From positions 1 through 64,000 of the forward strand of contig NZ_FXUF01000011.1 of the NCBI RefSeq assembly GCF_900182905.1: a stretch of 64,000 nucleotides of DNA, read 5' to 3'. The notes below the pieces were generated by a model, which saw only the letters and a list, made by a program, of their open reading frames with translations, had not been told where the DNA came from and searched no databases. The stretch's first letter is position 1. The number at the start of each line of letters is the position of its first letter. Made by a program: the position numbers and the translations under genes. Below are positions 25,457 to 34,401 of the stretch, piece after piece. The stretch is from Anoxynatronum buryatiense. GTDB lineage: Bacteria > Bacillota > Clostridia > Peptostreptococcales > Tindalliaceae.

Positions 25457-26716
25457 ATGCAAAAAAAAGACATTTTGGAATTAAAAAAGCGGTTTAAAAA
25501 GAACGACTGCACTTTCACCAGGGTGTGTGGCTGCTATGTAAGCAATGACCAGCGCATCCTGCTGCAGTTTCGGGAAACCTTTCTCACCCTGGAAGAGGAT
25601 GATGCTTTCAAATATCTGGAAATTGCAGGAAAAGTCATGTCCGGCGGTATTGATAATCAGATTTTGTCATTGCAGTTTCCTTTGGATGAGAGCCTTGAAA
25701 ATCAGCAGCAGGCTTCTCTTTATCAGCTGAAAAAAAGCCAGCTGAAGGACGACGAACTGCTGAGCACCTTTTATCAGTCTGTGATTGATCAGTATGATCA
25801 CGATAACAGCAATTATCTGATTTTGTTGTTTCATGATGCCTATGATGTTATCACCAAAACCAGCGACAATGCCAAGCTGGATGAGTCTGAAGAGGTATAT
25901 GAATACCTTTTGTGTGCCATCTGCCCCGTCACCCTTTCTGAGCCAGGCCTTCGTTATGATGAGCAGGTACAGAAAATCAAGGCACGGGCACGGGACTGGG
26001 TGGTGGAAAAACCTGTGGTGGGCTTTGTTTTCCCCGCCTTTATTGAGCGCAGCCCCGATGTGAACACGGTGATGTATTACACCAAGAACCCCAAAGCACC
26101 TCACCCGGAAGTGATGGCCGGTGTACTTGGCTGTCTTCCCAGGCAAACAGCCACTTTGCAGCGGGAATCCTTTCAGATGATTGTGAATGACTGCCTGGGA
26201 CCAGACGAGGAAAAGGGCGAGCGTGCCCTGCTGGAAATTCATGAAAACCTGCGCACCATGGTGGAAGACCATGAGTTTCAATACGAAGGAATGGAAGAGC
26301 CTCCTTTTCATTTGAATCAGGAACAGGTACAGCGTTTAATGCAGGAAAGCGGCATTCCCGAAGAGGCGGCTGCCAAAATTGAACTTTCTTATCGCCAGTG
26401 TTTTGAGGAAGATCTGCCTCTGGCCAAGCATATCATGGACCCCAAAGTTCTAAAAGCCGGCGAACAGCGCAAAAAAGAAACCCGCCTGGAGAGGCAGGTG
26501 GAAACACTGCAGACGGAACTGGAAAAAGTCTCCAGCGATCTTCAGCCAGATATGAATGAAGTGATTCTGCGGGTGAATCCCAGTAAGACTTCCCAGATTT
26601 CCACTCAAATCATTGATGGCCAGCGTTGCCTGGTAATTCCCCTTGACGCGCACGAGCAGGCCACCATCAACGGCCAGCGGCAAGCCCCCGGGGAGGAGAC
26701 TGAAAAAAAAGCCTGA
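25457..26716 (+). CDS. DUF4317 family protein
   Basis: A 419-residue soluble protein matching the DUF4317 family (MQKKDILELKKRFKKNDC start, RVCGCYV, PEVMAGVLGC and a late VETLQTELEKV helix) found widely in Clostridia with no known role. CAGGAGG before the ATG at 25457 sets the start. The C-terminus carries a charged coiled segment (about 335-370). The final 50 bases overlap the end of the converging histidine kinase gene (26667-26716), so both tails are encoded by the same DNA. No operon partner on its strand. Confidence 0.8.
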   Translation: MQKKDILELKKRFKKNDCTFTRVCGCYVSNDQRILLQFRETFLTLEEDDAFKYLEIAGKVMSGGIDNQILSLQFPLDESLENQQQASLYQLKKSQLKDDELLSTFYQSVIDQYDHDNSNYLILLFHDAYDVITKTSDNAKLDESEEVYEYLLCAICPVTLSEPGLRYDEQVQKIKARARDWVVEKPVVGFVFPAFIERSPDVNTVMYYTKNPKAPHPEVMAGVLGCLPRQTATLQRESFQMIVNDCLGPDEEKGERALLEIHENLRTMVEDHEFQYEGMEEPPFHLNQEQVQRLMQESGIPEEAAAKIELSYRQCFEEDLPLAKHIMDPKVLKAGEQRKKETRLERQVETLQTELEKVSSDLQPDMNEVILRVNPSKTSQISTQIIDGQRCLVIPLDAHEQATINGQRQAPGEETEKKA

Positions 26717-28178
26717 TCACAGTCCCCTGATCCACCTGGCTGTCAATTTCCAGCCTGCCCTGATTCAGTTGAACAAATTCCCTGACAATATTAAAGCCCA
26801 GGCCCGTGCCCCTTTCATTGGCCGTTCCCACAGTTGATTCATTTATTTCTGACACCAATAGCTTCTCCACTTGCTCCGGTGTCATGCCCACACCATGATC
26901 CTGCACCTGGATGATCACTTCCCGGGAGTCCTGGTGCACGCTGAGATTAATATGGCCGCCGGTGTGTGAAAACTTAATGGCATTGGACATCAGGTTTCGG
27001 ATAATGGCCTCTGCACTTTTGGCGTCTGCCATTATGGTCAATTCTGGATCGCCCGATATATTTATTTGCAGTGCCTTTTTTTCCAAAATGCCCTTCAGCC
27101 CGTTCACCGCCTCATCCATGATTTCCATGGGACTGATTTCCATTGTATCCAGCTTCAGACCCTCCATGTTCACAGAAGCCCAGGATAGCAGGTTATTCAC
27201 CAGGCTGTAGGTTTCTTTGGTGGTTTCATGCAATTCGTTGAACAGCTCTTTCTGTTCTTCGGGATCAAAGGCTCTGGGATCGTTCGTAAGCACTTCCACC
27301 ACACCCAGCAGATTATTGAAGGGACTGCGCAGGTCATGGCCAATGATGGAAAAAAGCTTCATTTTGGTTTCGTTGGCTTTTGTCAATTGGCTTCGTTTCT
27401 TTTCCAGTCGCCTGAATATGATTTCATAGGGCTCCTGAATGCCTTTTTCGACAATGGACTTGTAGATCAGATAAAAGGAAATGATTTTGAAATAATGTCC
27501 CATAACATTGGAAATACCATAGTTATCAATGTAGAAAGTGAAGAACAGTTCCGAGATAATGGTCATGGCCACTGAGAGGCCGATGAGGCGCACCAGATGG
27601 GGGCCAAAATGATCCCTGTAATACCTCAGTCCCACCAGTACCAGCATAAGAATACCCATAACCATATAACCGCTGATGATTTTAAAAGGAGTTTGTCCCA
27701 CACCGGCGATGAAGGCCTCCGGGAAAATTTTCCAGACAAAGATCGCCAGAATTCCCAGTGCAGAAATAAGCGTATACACCATCATGACCCACAGTTCACT
27801 GCATTTCTTTTTCTGATGAAGATAATAGAAACCTGCCAACAGGGTAAGGCTTTCCATATACCGGCCAAGCACCCACAACTGATTGGCGTGATAGTCGTAG
27901 TTGGGAAATATGTTCATGCCTGTGTATCCCAACACGTGCAGAAAGTCGATATTGGCAATAAACAGATATGCCAGCCCAATGAAATGCAGGTAGTGGTCAT
28001 CAATATAGTGCCGGGCATTCCATGTGATGACAAACATGAGGACTGCGATGACAATGGCGAAGCCCTCAGCATACGCGTGAAAAAGCAGAAAATTGCTGGT
28101 CATCAGGTAAAGACTAACCAACAGTGCGGCGTACATGAAAGCAGAAAGCAGCTTGTTGTTTTCTTTTACCCTGTTCAT
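26667..28178 (-). CDS. Histidine kinase with N-terminal MASE3 membrane sensor
   Basis: The protein has 503 residues. About eight membrane helices fill residues 10-240 and include HFIGLAYLFIANIDFLHVLG, characteristic of the MASE3 sensor. The transmitter follows: HisKA with SIIGHDLRSPFNNLLG, HATPase N-box IIRNLMSNAIKFSHTGG, DHGVGM and RGTGLGF. GGAGG precedes the ATG at 28178. No response regulator is adjacent, so the partner is encoded elsewhere. The signal sensed by MASE3 is unknown. The 3' end overlaps the DUF4317 gene by 50 bases. Confidence 0.9.
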   Translation of the reverse strand: MNRVKENNKLLSAFMYAALLVSLYLMTSNFLLFHAYAEGFAIVIAVLMFVITWNARHYIDDHYLHFIGLAYLFIANIDFLHVLGYTGMNIFPNYDYHANQLWVLGRYMESLTLLAGFYYLHQKKKCSELWVMMVYTLISALGILAIFVWKIFPEAFIAGVGQTPFKIISGYMVMGILMLVLVGLRYYRDHFGPHLVRLIGLSVAMTIISELFFTFYIDNYGISNVMGHYFKIISFYLIYKSIVEKGIQEPYEIIFRRLEKKRSQLTKANETKMKLFSIIGHDLRSPFNNLLGVVEVLTNDPRAFDPEEQKELFNELHETTKETYSLVNNLLSWASVNMEGLKLDTMEISPMEIMDEAVNGLKGILEKKALQINISGDPELTIMADAKSAEAIIRNLMSNAIKFSHTGGHINLSVHQDSREVIIQVQDHGVGMTPEQVEKLLVSEINESTVGTANERGTGLGFNIVREFVQLNQGRLEIDSQVDQGTVIRLFFQSPPRGLAAGR

Positions 28179-28409
28179 GGTGTCCTCCTATTATTTGTCG
28201 ATGTGATAAATGATTCCGGCTTCCTTTTTGACAATGTTGTAATATTGCAAAATCAGTCCTGCCAGAAAACGTCCTAAATTCAAATGGTTATCTCCTCATT
28301 GAAGATACCTCTGGCTACGAAGACCGCCTTGACACCTATTATACCCGAAAAGAGCGGTCATTGTTTTTTGAAAAGGCGCCATCCATGCTGATTTATGGAG
28401 CAGCGAATG

Positions 28410-28434
28410 AAAAGACACCCTGAGAAGGTGTCTT
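28410..28434 (-). terminator. Intrinsic terminator attached to RNA element copy A
   Basis: AAGACACC and GGTGTCTT form a perfect 8-base stem (28434-28427 with 28419-28412), loop of 7, then a short T-tract on the minus strand. It ends the 81-residue gene. The stem sequence differs wholly from that of copy B while staying paired. Confidence 0.7.
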
Positions 28435-28477
28435 GAGGTTGAAGACAAAGGACTTTGGTCAGGGCGGCTGATTCCAA
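28432..28477 (-). repeat. 46-nt conserved RNA element, copy A
   Basis: This minus-strand sequence (begins TTGGAATCAGCCGCCCTGAC) matches copy B at 54793-54838 at 38 of 46 positions with no gap. It starts 7 bases after the stop of the 81-residue gene and runs into a terminator. The core CCCTGACCAAAG and the small hairpin CAAA-GTCC-TTTG are kept in both. Confidence 0.7.
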
Positions 28478-28484
28478 CAGGCAC

Positions 28485-28730
28485 TCACACCGGACTGACT
28501 TTTTCATTATCATCCTTATGCACGTACACATAATAGGTATAGGCTAAGTCCAGGCGCTGTCCGGCAGTGCCGGTTCTGGCTCTGCCCGAACCCATCACAT
28601 TGGCATTGTTCCGGTTAACCACGCGGGTTTTGTATTTTATCCGGCTTTTTTCCAATGCATCACACACACGCTGATATTGATCCAATGATGTTCCCACATA
28701 TACTTCACGCCGGTTCCAAAATCCGATCAT
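28485..28730 (-). CDS. Small protein of unknown function (81 residues)
   Basis: A soluble 81-residue protein starting MIGFWNRREVYVGTS with a predicted alpha/beta pattern; basic in the middle (RIKYKTRVVNRN) and ending YTYYVYVHKDDNEK. GGAGGGG precedes the ATG at 28730. I recall similar unnamed short proteins in Clostridia but cannot give a family. The fold pattern resembles ACT- or DUF2007-like small domains; this is a guess. It stands alone, with RNA element copy A as its 3' end. Confidence 0.7.
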   Translation of the reverse strand: MIGFWNRREVYVGTSLDQYQRVCDALEKSRIKYKTRVVNRNNANVMGSGRARTGTAGQRLDLAYTYYVYVHKDDNEKVSPV

Positions 28731-28948
28731 TTTAACCCCTCCTTTTAATCTCCCTATCCATTTTCCTTACGGAACTTCTTATGCACCTTCTTAAGCCGGC
28801 AAACTCATTGACCCGTTGTTCCCTGTTTCCTGCCGGCTGTCTCACGCACCATAGCGGGCACAATTCTGAAGGGAGCTGCGGCGGCCGTCACCTGACTGAC
28901 GGTGCCGGCTGATAAGCTTCTGCATGGGATTCGGCAGCAACCGTATGC

Positions 28949-29863
28949 CTATACTGATTCTCGTTCATATTTTAATCTTCCTTTCCGAAAGGTGCTGTCG
29001 CTCAGCAGCAGCTCGCAGCAATAGGCACTTATAATGACGAGGGTGACATCGATCGCCACTCTGACAAGAACATCCACAAGAAATCCTTTGAACAGCAAGG
29101 GCATGAAGCAGATGAACAAAAGCCAGGTTGTGCCGAAAATACAGATGCCAAATGTGACAGATTTCATGATTTTAAGATCATCCTTCACCGCATGATGTAA
29201 GAGAAGATAGGCCGCTCCCATTGTCAGACCCATGAAGAACGTCCAGACTGCCGTTGACAACCCGTTGACCCGATACCCGGACATAATCAGTTCAGTATGG
29301 TACGCCACATACCTTCCCACCAAAAACAATGTAGCAAAAACAATCAAGGTCAACAGGTTCTTTCTTTGACTAGCCAGCTTCTTCATATCCGGGTTCTTTC
29401 TCCTCTTAACCAGGCTTGATGCCGGCCGAGTGCTTTCATTGTTGCCGGTGAACAGACTTAAAAGAACGCTCATGACCACGACAGGGATAAAGTCTGACAA
29501 ACCCACGATGAACTCGTTCAGCAATGAATTGCCGAAGAGTGCCACCCCTTCAAGCATCGCTATTAGCCACATCATACCGATTGCGATCCCATATCGCAAC
29601 CCTTTTGTGAACTTTGACCCTTTTATACTGCCTTCGAATCGATGAAAAACATACGCCACCCCTGAAAAAGCCAGCACCGCCCACAGGATGGCTGCTCCTT
29701 CTTCGCCCACATGTTCAGCGAGGGAGCTCAGTTCCAATGCATGTGGTGCTGTCTCACTGTATCCACCGGTCAAAACGTGCAAAAGAATATCCAATGCGAC
29801 AGCGATGGTTATGATCACTGCATATTTCCATTTCTTACTTTTCATGGATCGCTTTCCTTTCAT
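28949..29863 (-). CDS. Hypothetical multi-pass membrane protein
   Basis: A 304-residue protein with about eight hydrophobic segments, including a first helix at 14-30 and pairs near 55-75, 90-112, 120-140, 170-187, 200-222, 232-252 and 262-285. The middle loop is basic (SLVKRRKNPDMKKLASQRK). No family is recognised. Both ATG 29863 and ATG 29845 have AAGGA-type sites; the longer is given. Its promoter (30006-30034) carries a TTACTTAAGT box like that of the MarR gene at 10435, so it may belong to that regulon. Confidence 0.7.
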   Translation of the reverse strand: MKGKRSMKSKKWKYAVIITIAVALDILLHVLTGGYSETAPHALELSSLAEHVGEEGAAILWAVLAFSGVAYVFHRFEGSIKGSKFTKGLRYGIAIGMMWLIAMLEGVALFGNSLLNEFIVGLSDFIPVVVMSVLLSLFTGNNESTRPASSLVKRRKNPDMKKLASQRKNLLTLIVFATLFLVGRYVAYHTELIMSGYRVNGLSTAVWTFFMGLTMGAAYLLLHHAVKDDLKIMKSVTFGICIFGTTWLLFICFMPLLFKGFLVDVLVRVAIDVTLVIISAYCCELLLSDSTFRKGRLKYERESV

Positions 29864-29994
29864 TAGTCGGTTTCCTTCTCACAGCAGTCGTTTTCGTTTC
29901 ATTAGCCCTTTCTTTTCACAGTTTTTTCCCCATTGATCTGGGAAGGGATTGCCCTCATTCTCTGCCATTCAAAAAGTGGTGTGTCTATTAAATT

Positions 29995-30034
29995 ACTTAA
30001 GTTATATAATAGGGTAAATTTATCTTCCTGTCAA
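29995..30034 (-). promoter_or_regulatory. Promoter with MarR-box-like palindrome
   Basis: On the minus strand TTGACA (30034-30029), 17 bases and TATTAT (30011-30006) form a strong promoter. ACTTAAGT (29995-30002), a palindrome matching the core of the marR operator at 10958, lies at the predicted transcription start. Confidence 0.65.
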
Positions 30035-30064
30035 TGATTTTAACATCTTTCAGCTGTTCTTCAC

Positions 30065-31489
30065 CTACTGCACATACACTATGAGGGTTTCCCTGGCAAT
30101 GACATGTTGGTTGCTGCTGCCTTCGAAGGTGATGACATGAAAATTGCCATGGTTCAGCAGGGGATCCGGCATCTCCAGGGAAAGGATGCCCGTTGCCGCA
30201 TGCCACTCCGGTTCGTAGACAATGCCGTTAACGATCACCCGAAAGGTGGCGGCCTCCACAAAATCACCGCCATGACTGATAACGTTAGCCGTAAAGCGGG
30301 GGCGGGCGTTGTGGATGATTTCCCCTGGCTGAAGTTCCGGCAAAATGGTGAACCCCAGTCCTCTTGGGGAAGACGACTGGTGGGCCAATGCCTCCACTTC
30401 TCTAAAGACGCGCAGCAAATTGCCCCCCAGTATTTTTTCCAGTTCTTCTTCTGAATAGCCTCGCCTGACCAACTCTGCTGTCAGTGCCGGCAAGTAGGAC
30501 GCATTGGGCAAATCCACCGGCATGGGCGCCCCGTCGAAATCGGAGCCAAGCCCCACATGATCCACTCCAATGAACCCTGCCACATAATCGATGTGATCTG
30601 CCAAACGGGCGATGGTGGCCGTCTGCCCCACGTCTGCCACAGTGGTGGACCAGAAGTTGATATGTGCCACTCCCCCGTTTTCTTTCAGTGCCAGCAACTG
30701 ATCGTCTGACAGATTTCGTACATGGGGCCGCACACCGTCCACACCGGAATGTGAAGCAATCACTGGCGCCTGAACGATGGCCATGGTGTCGTAAAAAGTG
30801 GTTTCATTCATGTGGGAAACATCCACGATGATTCCCAGTCGGTTCATTTCCCGAATAACGGCTTTTCCCAGATCTGTGAGTCCTGCATCAGGGCCCTGGT
30901 TGGCAACATGGGCACCGGCTCCCAGGGAATTGGGGGTATTCCACACAATCCCGGCTGCTCTAACCCCCAGGTCATCATACTGATGAAGGAGTTCAATGGC
31001 GTTTTCATCAGTGAAGGCATACATGCCCTCCAGTGTGGCCACAGCCACATGTTTTCCGTCTGCCAGACCCTTTTCCAGTTCACTCATACTGCGGGCAATG
31101 ACCATGGTGTCCCTGTTTCGCTGTGCCGTCCAGTGCAGGGCGTTGATGAGTGCCAGGGTGCGGCTGTTGGTGCGGGGAATGATGTGTGCGCTGTCGGTCT
31201 GGTACACGTTGTAGGCGGCATAAAAGGCCACATCAAGGCCACCGGCCTTTGCTTTTGCAATGTCCAGCTGAAAATCTGACGGCGTCGTGCCACCGATGTC
31301 AATCACCGGCAGCCAGGTGCGTTCATCCACCACTTTCATCATGGTGTCGTTGTGGGTATCGATGACAATGGCGTTTAAATGAATTTCTTCTGCCCTTGGG
31401 CTGGATGTGGTGGCCCCGGCAGTGATTCCTCCAAAGCATAGCAACGCTGCCACCAACAATGGAACAAGTCGAATCCAAAGGTTTTTCAT
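30065..31489 (-). CDS. Secreted membrane-dipeptidase-like enzyme (peptidase M19)
   Basis: The protein has 474 residues. The Sec signal peptide spans about 1-26. The M19 (renal dipeptidase) metal site is complete: DTHNDT near residue 44, ATLEGMYAF, DVSHMNETTFYDT, ASHSGVDGV and GLGSDFDG. The enzyme hydrolyses dipeptides at a binuclear zinc centre. About 110 extra residues at the C-terminus (after LGFTILPELQPGE) look like a beta-sandwich domain, longer than usual for the family. GGGAGG precedes the ATG at 31489. Its stop lies 30 bases before the -35 of the next gene, so it is its own unit. Confidence 0.88.
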   Translation of the reverse strand: MKNLWIRLVPLLVAALLCFGGITAGATTSSPRAEEIHLNAIVIDTHNDTMMKVVDERTWLPVIDIGGTTPSDFQLDIAKAKAGGLDVAFYAAYNVYQTDSAHIIPRTNSRTLALINALHWTAQRNRDTMVIARSMSELEKGLADGKHVAVATLEGMYAFTDENAIELLHQYDDLGVRAAGIVWNTPNSLGAGAHVANQGPDAGLTDLGKAVIREMNRLGIIVDVSHMNETTFYDTMAIVQAPVIASHSGVDGVRPHVRNLSDDQLLALKENGGVAHINFWSTTVADVGQTATIARLADHIDYVAGFIGVDHVGLGSDFDGAPMPVDLPNASYLPALTAELVRRGYSEEELEKILGGNLLRVFREVEALAHQSSSPRGLGFTILPELQPGEIIHNARPRFTANVISHGGDFVEAATFRVIVNGIVYEPEWHAATGILSLEMPDPLLNHGNFHVITFEGSSNQHVIARETLIVYVQ

Positions 31490-31617
31490 TCACATGCCTC
31501 CCGCTGATTCATTTTTCCACCTGAAACACGCTTTATCACGAATATGCCGCAGGAAAACTGATAACATCCTCTTTTTTTGCCCAACAAGGAGCTTTCCCCA
31601 TTTGCCCTCCGATTCTT

Positions 31618-32997
31618 TTACAGAAACTTTTTGGCAAGCTTCAGTTTTTCCTCATCATAGGGTGCATATCGAAGGGATGGATCCAGCAGCGTGCTGCTTC
31701 GCATCATTGCCTTCATGTTGGAAAACAGCTGAAAGGAGGCTTCTCCGTGGTAGCGGCCCATGCCGCTGTTGCCCACGCCGCCGAAGGGCAGGTGGGGGTT
31801 AGCCACATGAACGATGCAGTTGTTGATGCATCCTCCGCCAAACTCAATGGCGTCGATGATCTGTTCTTCAATGCGCCGGTTTTCTGTAAACAGATAGAGG
31901 GCCAGGGGGTGGCGATGACGGCGAACAATGTGCATCACCTCTTCCAGATCATTAAAAGTCATCACCGGCAAAATGGGGCCAAAAATTTCTGCCTGCATGA
32001 TGGTATCCTCCAGGGTAATGTCGTCCAGAATCGTGGGCGCCATGTACAGCTGCGCCGGATCGATTTCACCGCCGGTGACCAGTGTTCCCTCAGCCAGATA
32101 GCCGGCCAGTTTGTCGAAATGACGCCGGTTGACAATGCGACCATAGCTGTCGCTGCGGGAGGGGTAGGGCCCGTAAAAGGCATGAATGGCTTCCACCATA
32201 TGGTGCATCAGGTCTTCTTTCACGTCCTGGTGAACCAGCAGATAATCGGGGGCGATGCAGGTCTGGCCCGCATTGTAGTATTTTCCCCAGACAATGCGCC
32301 TGGCGGTTACTTCCAAATTGGCATCCTTCGCCACAATGGCCGGGCTTTTACCTCCCAGTTCCAGAGTGACGGGTGTCAGGTGAGGGGCTGCCATGGCTAG
32401 AATTTCTTTTCCCACCCCGGTGCTGCCAGTGAAGAAAATGTGGTCGAATCGGTGGGGTTCAATGAGCTTTGGCCCCACTTCAGCACCGGGACCCCGCACC
32501 ACCGTCACATAACGGGGTTCGAAAGTGCTTTCAATCATGGTTTCAATCAGTGCTGCTGTGTGAGGTGTCTGTTCCGAGGGTTTCAGCATCACGCAGTTTC
32601 CTGCCGCCAAGGCTCCAATGAGGGGCACCATCGCCAGCTGAAAGGGATAGTTCCAGGGGCCGATGATGAGCACAACCCCCTTGGGTTCCGGCTGAATATA
32701 GCTTTTGGAAGGTTCCAGCACCAGGGGAGTGGACACCTTTTCCGGTTTCACCCAGGAACGCAGGTGGCTGATGCTTCGGCTCACTTCGTCATAAAACAGG
32801 GCCAGTTCTGCGGTATAGGCTTCGAAGGCGGGCTTGCCCAGATCTTGATGAAGGGCTTCCATCAGTGCCTCTTCGTGCTTTTTCACCGTTTGCTTCAGGG
32901 CCCGAAGCTGTTTCAAGCGAAACAGGGTGGTACGGGTGGCACCGCTGTCGAAATAGATGCGCTGCTGTTGAAATTGTTCTGTGATGGTTGGTTGCAT
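31618..32997 (-). CDS. Aldehyde dehydrogenase, class 3 type
   Basis: The protein has 459 residues, the length of class 3 ALDH rather than the 490-500 of class 1/2. The NAD(P)-fold loop FFTGSTGVGKEI, the general-base glutamate in TLELGGKSPAIV and the nucleophilic cysteine in YNAGQTCIAPDYLLV are present. It oxidises aldehydes to acids with NAD(P). GGAGG precedes the ATG at 32997. It is divergent from the Lrp-type regulator and shows no operon partner. The natural aldehyde is unknown; long-chain fatty or aromatic aldehydes are common for this class. Confidence 0.9.
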   Translation of the reverse strand: MQPTITEQFQQQRIYFDSGATRTTLFRLKQLRALKQTVKKHEEALMEALHQDLGKPAFEAYTAELALFYDEVSRSISHLRSWVKPEKVSTPLVLEPSKSYIQPEPKGVVLIIGPWNYPFQLAMVPLIGALAAGNCVMLKPSEQTPHTAALIETMIESTFEPRYVTVVRGPGAEVGPKLIEPHRFDHIFFTGSTGVGKEILAMAAPHLTPVTLELGGKSPAIVAKDANLEVTARRIVWGKYYNAGQTCIAPDYLLVHQDVKEDLMHHMVEAIHAFYGPYPSRSDSYGRIVNRRHFDKLAGYLAEGTLVTGGEIDPAQLYMAPTILDDITLEDTIMQAEIFGPILPVMTFNDLEEVMHIVRRHRHPLALYLFTENRRIEEQIIDAIEFGGGCINNCIVHVANPHLPFGGVGNSGMGRYHGEASFQLFSNMKAMMRSSTLLDPSLRYAPYDEEKLKLAKKFL

Positions 32998-33238
32998 GGA
33001 ACGACCTCCTGTTCGTTGATTCAGGGAAACTGTACCCCCACTTCACTGTGGGAAAACAGATCCCGGACGGATAGTTCAAAAACAGTTATTGATCCATTAT
33101 GTCATTATGCCCTTTTCATCATGATATCATTTTCGTCATTGCGTTCTTCTCATCATTAAAACATTTAATTGTAATCATCTATTCCTTAAATTGTTTTTGA
33201 ATTATACCCATTTCATATGAAAACATAATAAAGTCATG

Positions 33239-33262
33239 TATAATTTCATTAAATTATTTAAT
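33239..33262 (+). promoter_or_regulatory. -10 box and palindrome before the Lrp-type gene
   Basis: TATAAT at 33239-33244 is followed by ATTAAATTATTTAAT (33248-33262), a perfect 7-1-7 palindrome lying at the predicted transcription start. A second palindrome, TTTCATATGAAA, is at 33211-33222 over the -35 region. Both are candidate binding sites for the encoded Lrp protein. Confidence 0.5.
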
Positions 33263-33281
33263 TCGAGAGGAGATATGCCTG

Positions 33282-33722
33282 ATGGACCAGATGGACAGCC
33301 ATATTCTTGAGATCATGAAGGCGAACGGGCGAGTAACTGTTTCAGAAATCAGTAAAAGGGTGAATCTTTCCATCCCTGCCGTCTCTGAGCGCATCAGAAA
33401 GCTGGAAGAGAGCCAGGTAATTGAGGAATACAGCATCAGAGTCAACCGCAGGAAGATGGGCTACCACCTGCTGACCATTATTTTTGTCAATATTGATCAC
33501 ACCGCACACATCGGTGACTTTCGGGAGACCATTGTTGGATTTGAAGAAGTCATTGAATGCCACCACATGGCCGGCGAGTATGATTATATGCTGAAGGTGC
33601 TGCTGAAAGACACTGCTGAGCTGGAAGTCTTTCTCAGTCAAAAGCTGAAGGGGATTCCAGGTGTCCAGAAGTCAAACTCATTCATCGTTCTATCCACCTT
33701 AAAAGAAATTCCCAACCGATAG
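33282..33722 (+). CDS. Lrp/AsnC family transcriptional regulator
   Basis: A 146-residue regulator: N-terminal winged helix (VTVSEISKRVNLSIPAVSERIRKLEE, residues 18-43) and C-terminal RAM amino-acid-sensing domain (VIECHHMAGEYDYMLKVL). GAGGAG precedes the ATG at 33282. It is followed after 10 bases by a LysE-type exporter, the classic pairing in which an Lrp-type sensor turns on efflux when a given amino acid builds up. Which amino acid is not visible. Confidence 0.92.
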   Translation: MDQMDSHILEIMKANGRVTVSEISKRVNLSIPAVSERIRKLEESQVIEEYSIRVNRRKMGYHLLTIIFVNIDHTAHIGDFRETIVGFEEVIECHHMAGEYDYMLKVLLKDTAELEVFLSQKLKGIPGVQKSNSFIVLSTLKEIPNR

Positions 33723-33732
33723 GAGGGTCTTT

Positions 33733-34401
33733 ATGGTGATCAGAGGATTCAAATTTGGTATGCTGCTGCAGATAGCCGTCGGCCCCATTTGTCTCTTCGT
33801 GTTTCAAACAGCTGTCACTCATGGGTTTCCCGCCGCCATGGCCGGCGTCACCGGCGTCACACTGATTGATGCATTATTCATCCTGGCGGCCATCCGGGGG
33901 CTGGGAACGCTGCTGCAACGCAACAACCGCATCAAAAAAGCCCTTCAGACTATCGGTGCGGTCATTCTCATTGTTTTTGGAATCAGTATCATCGCCGGAG
34001 CCTTTGGATTTTCCGTCATCCCCAGCGTCACCTTTTTGTCACTGTCCACTGTCACCCATCCCTTTCTGAAAGCTTTGCTGCTGACCCTTTCAAATCCGTT
34101 GACGATTCTGTTCTGGGCCGGCGTTTTCTCCACAAAAATGATTGAGGAAGAGCTGCGCCTGGGTGATATGTATCTTTTTGGTTTTGGAGCCGTCTTGTCA
34201 ACAGTGCTCTTTTTATCCCTGGTCGCCGCCATTGGTCATTCTGTCAATGCGTTTCTGCCAGCTGCACTGCTGACGGGTTTAAATGTGTTCATCGGCCTTG
34301 TGTTGATTTTTTTGGGCATCAGGGCATTCAGAAGTGCTTCAAATAAAAAATGGCCAGCTGGGTGCGATCCCGCAGAGACAGTTTGTCCAAGAGAACGGTG
34401 A
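33733..34401 (+). CDS. LysE/RhtB family amino acid exporter
   Basis: A 222-residue protein with six hydrophobic segments. The N-terminal GMLLQIAVGPICLFVFQTA and the TLSNPLTILFWAGVF segment are LysE-family marks. AGGAGGG precedes the ATG at 33733. The last 25 codons run through the end of the converging response-regulator gene (overlap 34328-34401) and give a polar tail (KKWPAGCDPAETVCPRER) not typical of the family; the original stop may have been lost. It exports an amino acid under control of the upstream Lrp protein (inferred). Confidence 0.88.
   Translation: MVIRGFKFGMLLQIAVGPICLFVFQTAVTHGFPAAMAGVTGVTLIDALFILAAIRGLGTLLQRNNRIKKALQTIGAVILIVFGISIIAGAFGFSVIPSVTFLSLSTVTHPFLKALLLTLSNPLTILFWAGVFSTKMIEEELRLGDMYLFGFGAVLSTVLFLSLVAAIGHSVNAFLPAALLTGLNVFIGLVLIFLGIRAFRSASNKKWPAGCDPAETVCPRER

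Noticed and set aside
28432-28477. Integron attC site
   Set aside because: The element has GTT and AAC ends, but in the wrong order for R'/R'' boxes, and no integrase or cassette is near.
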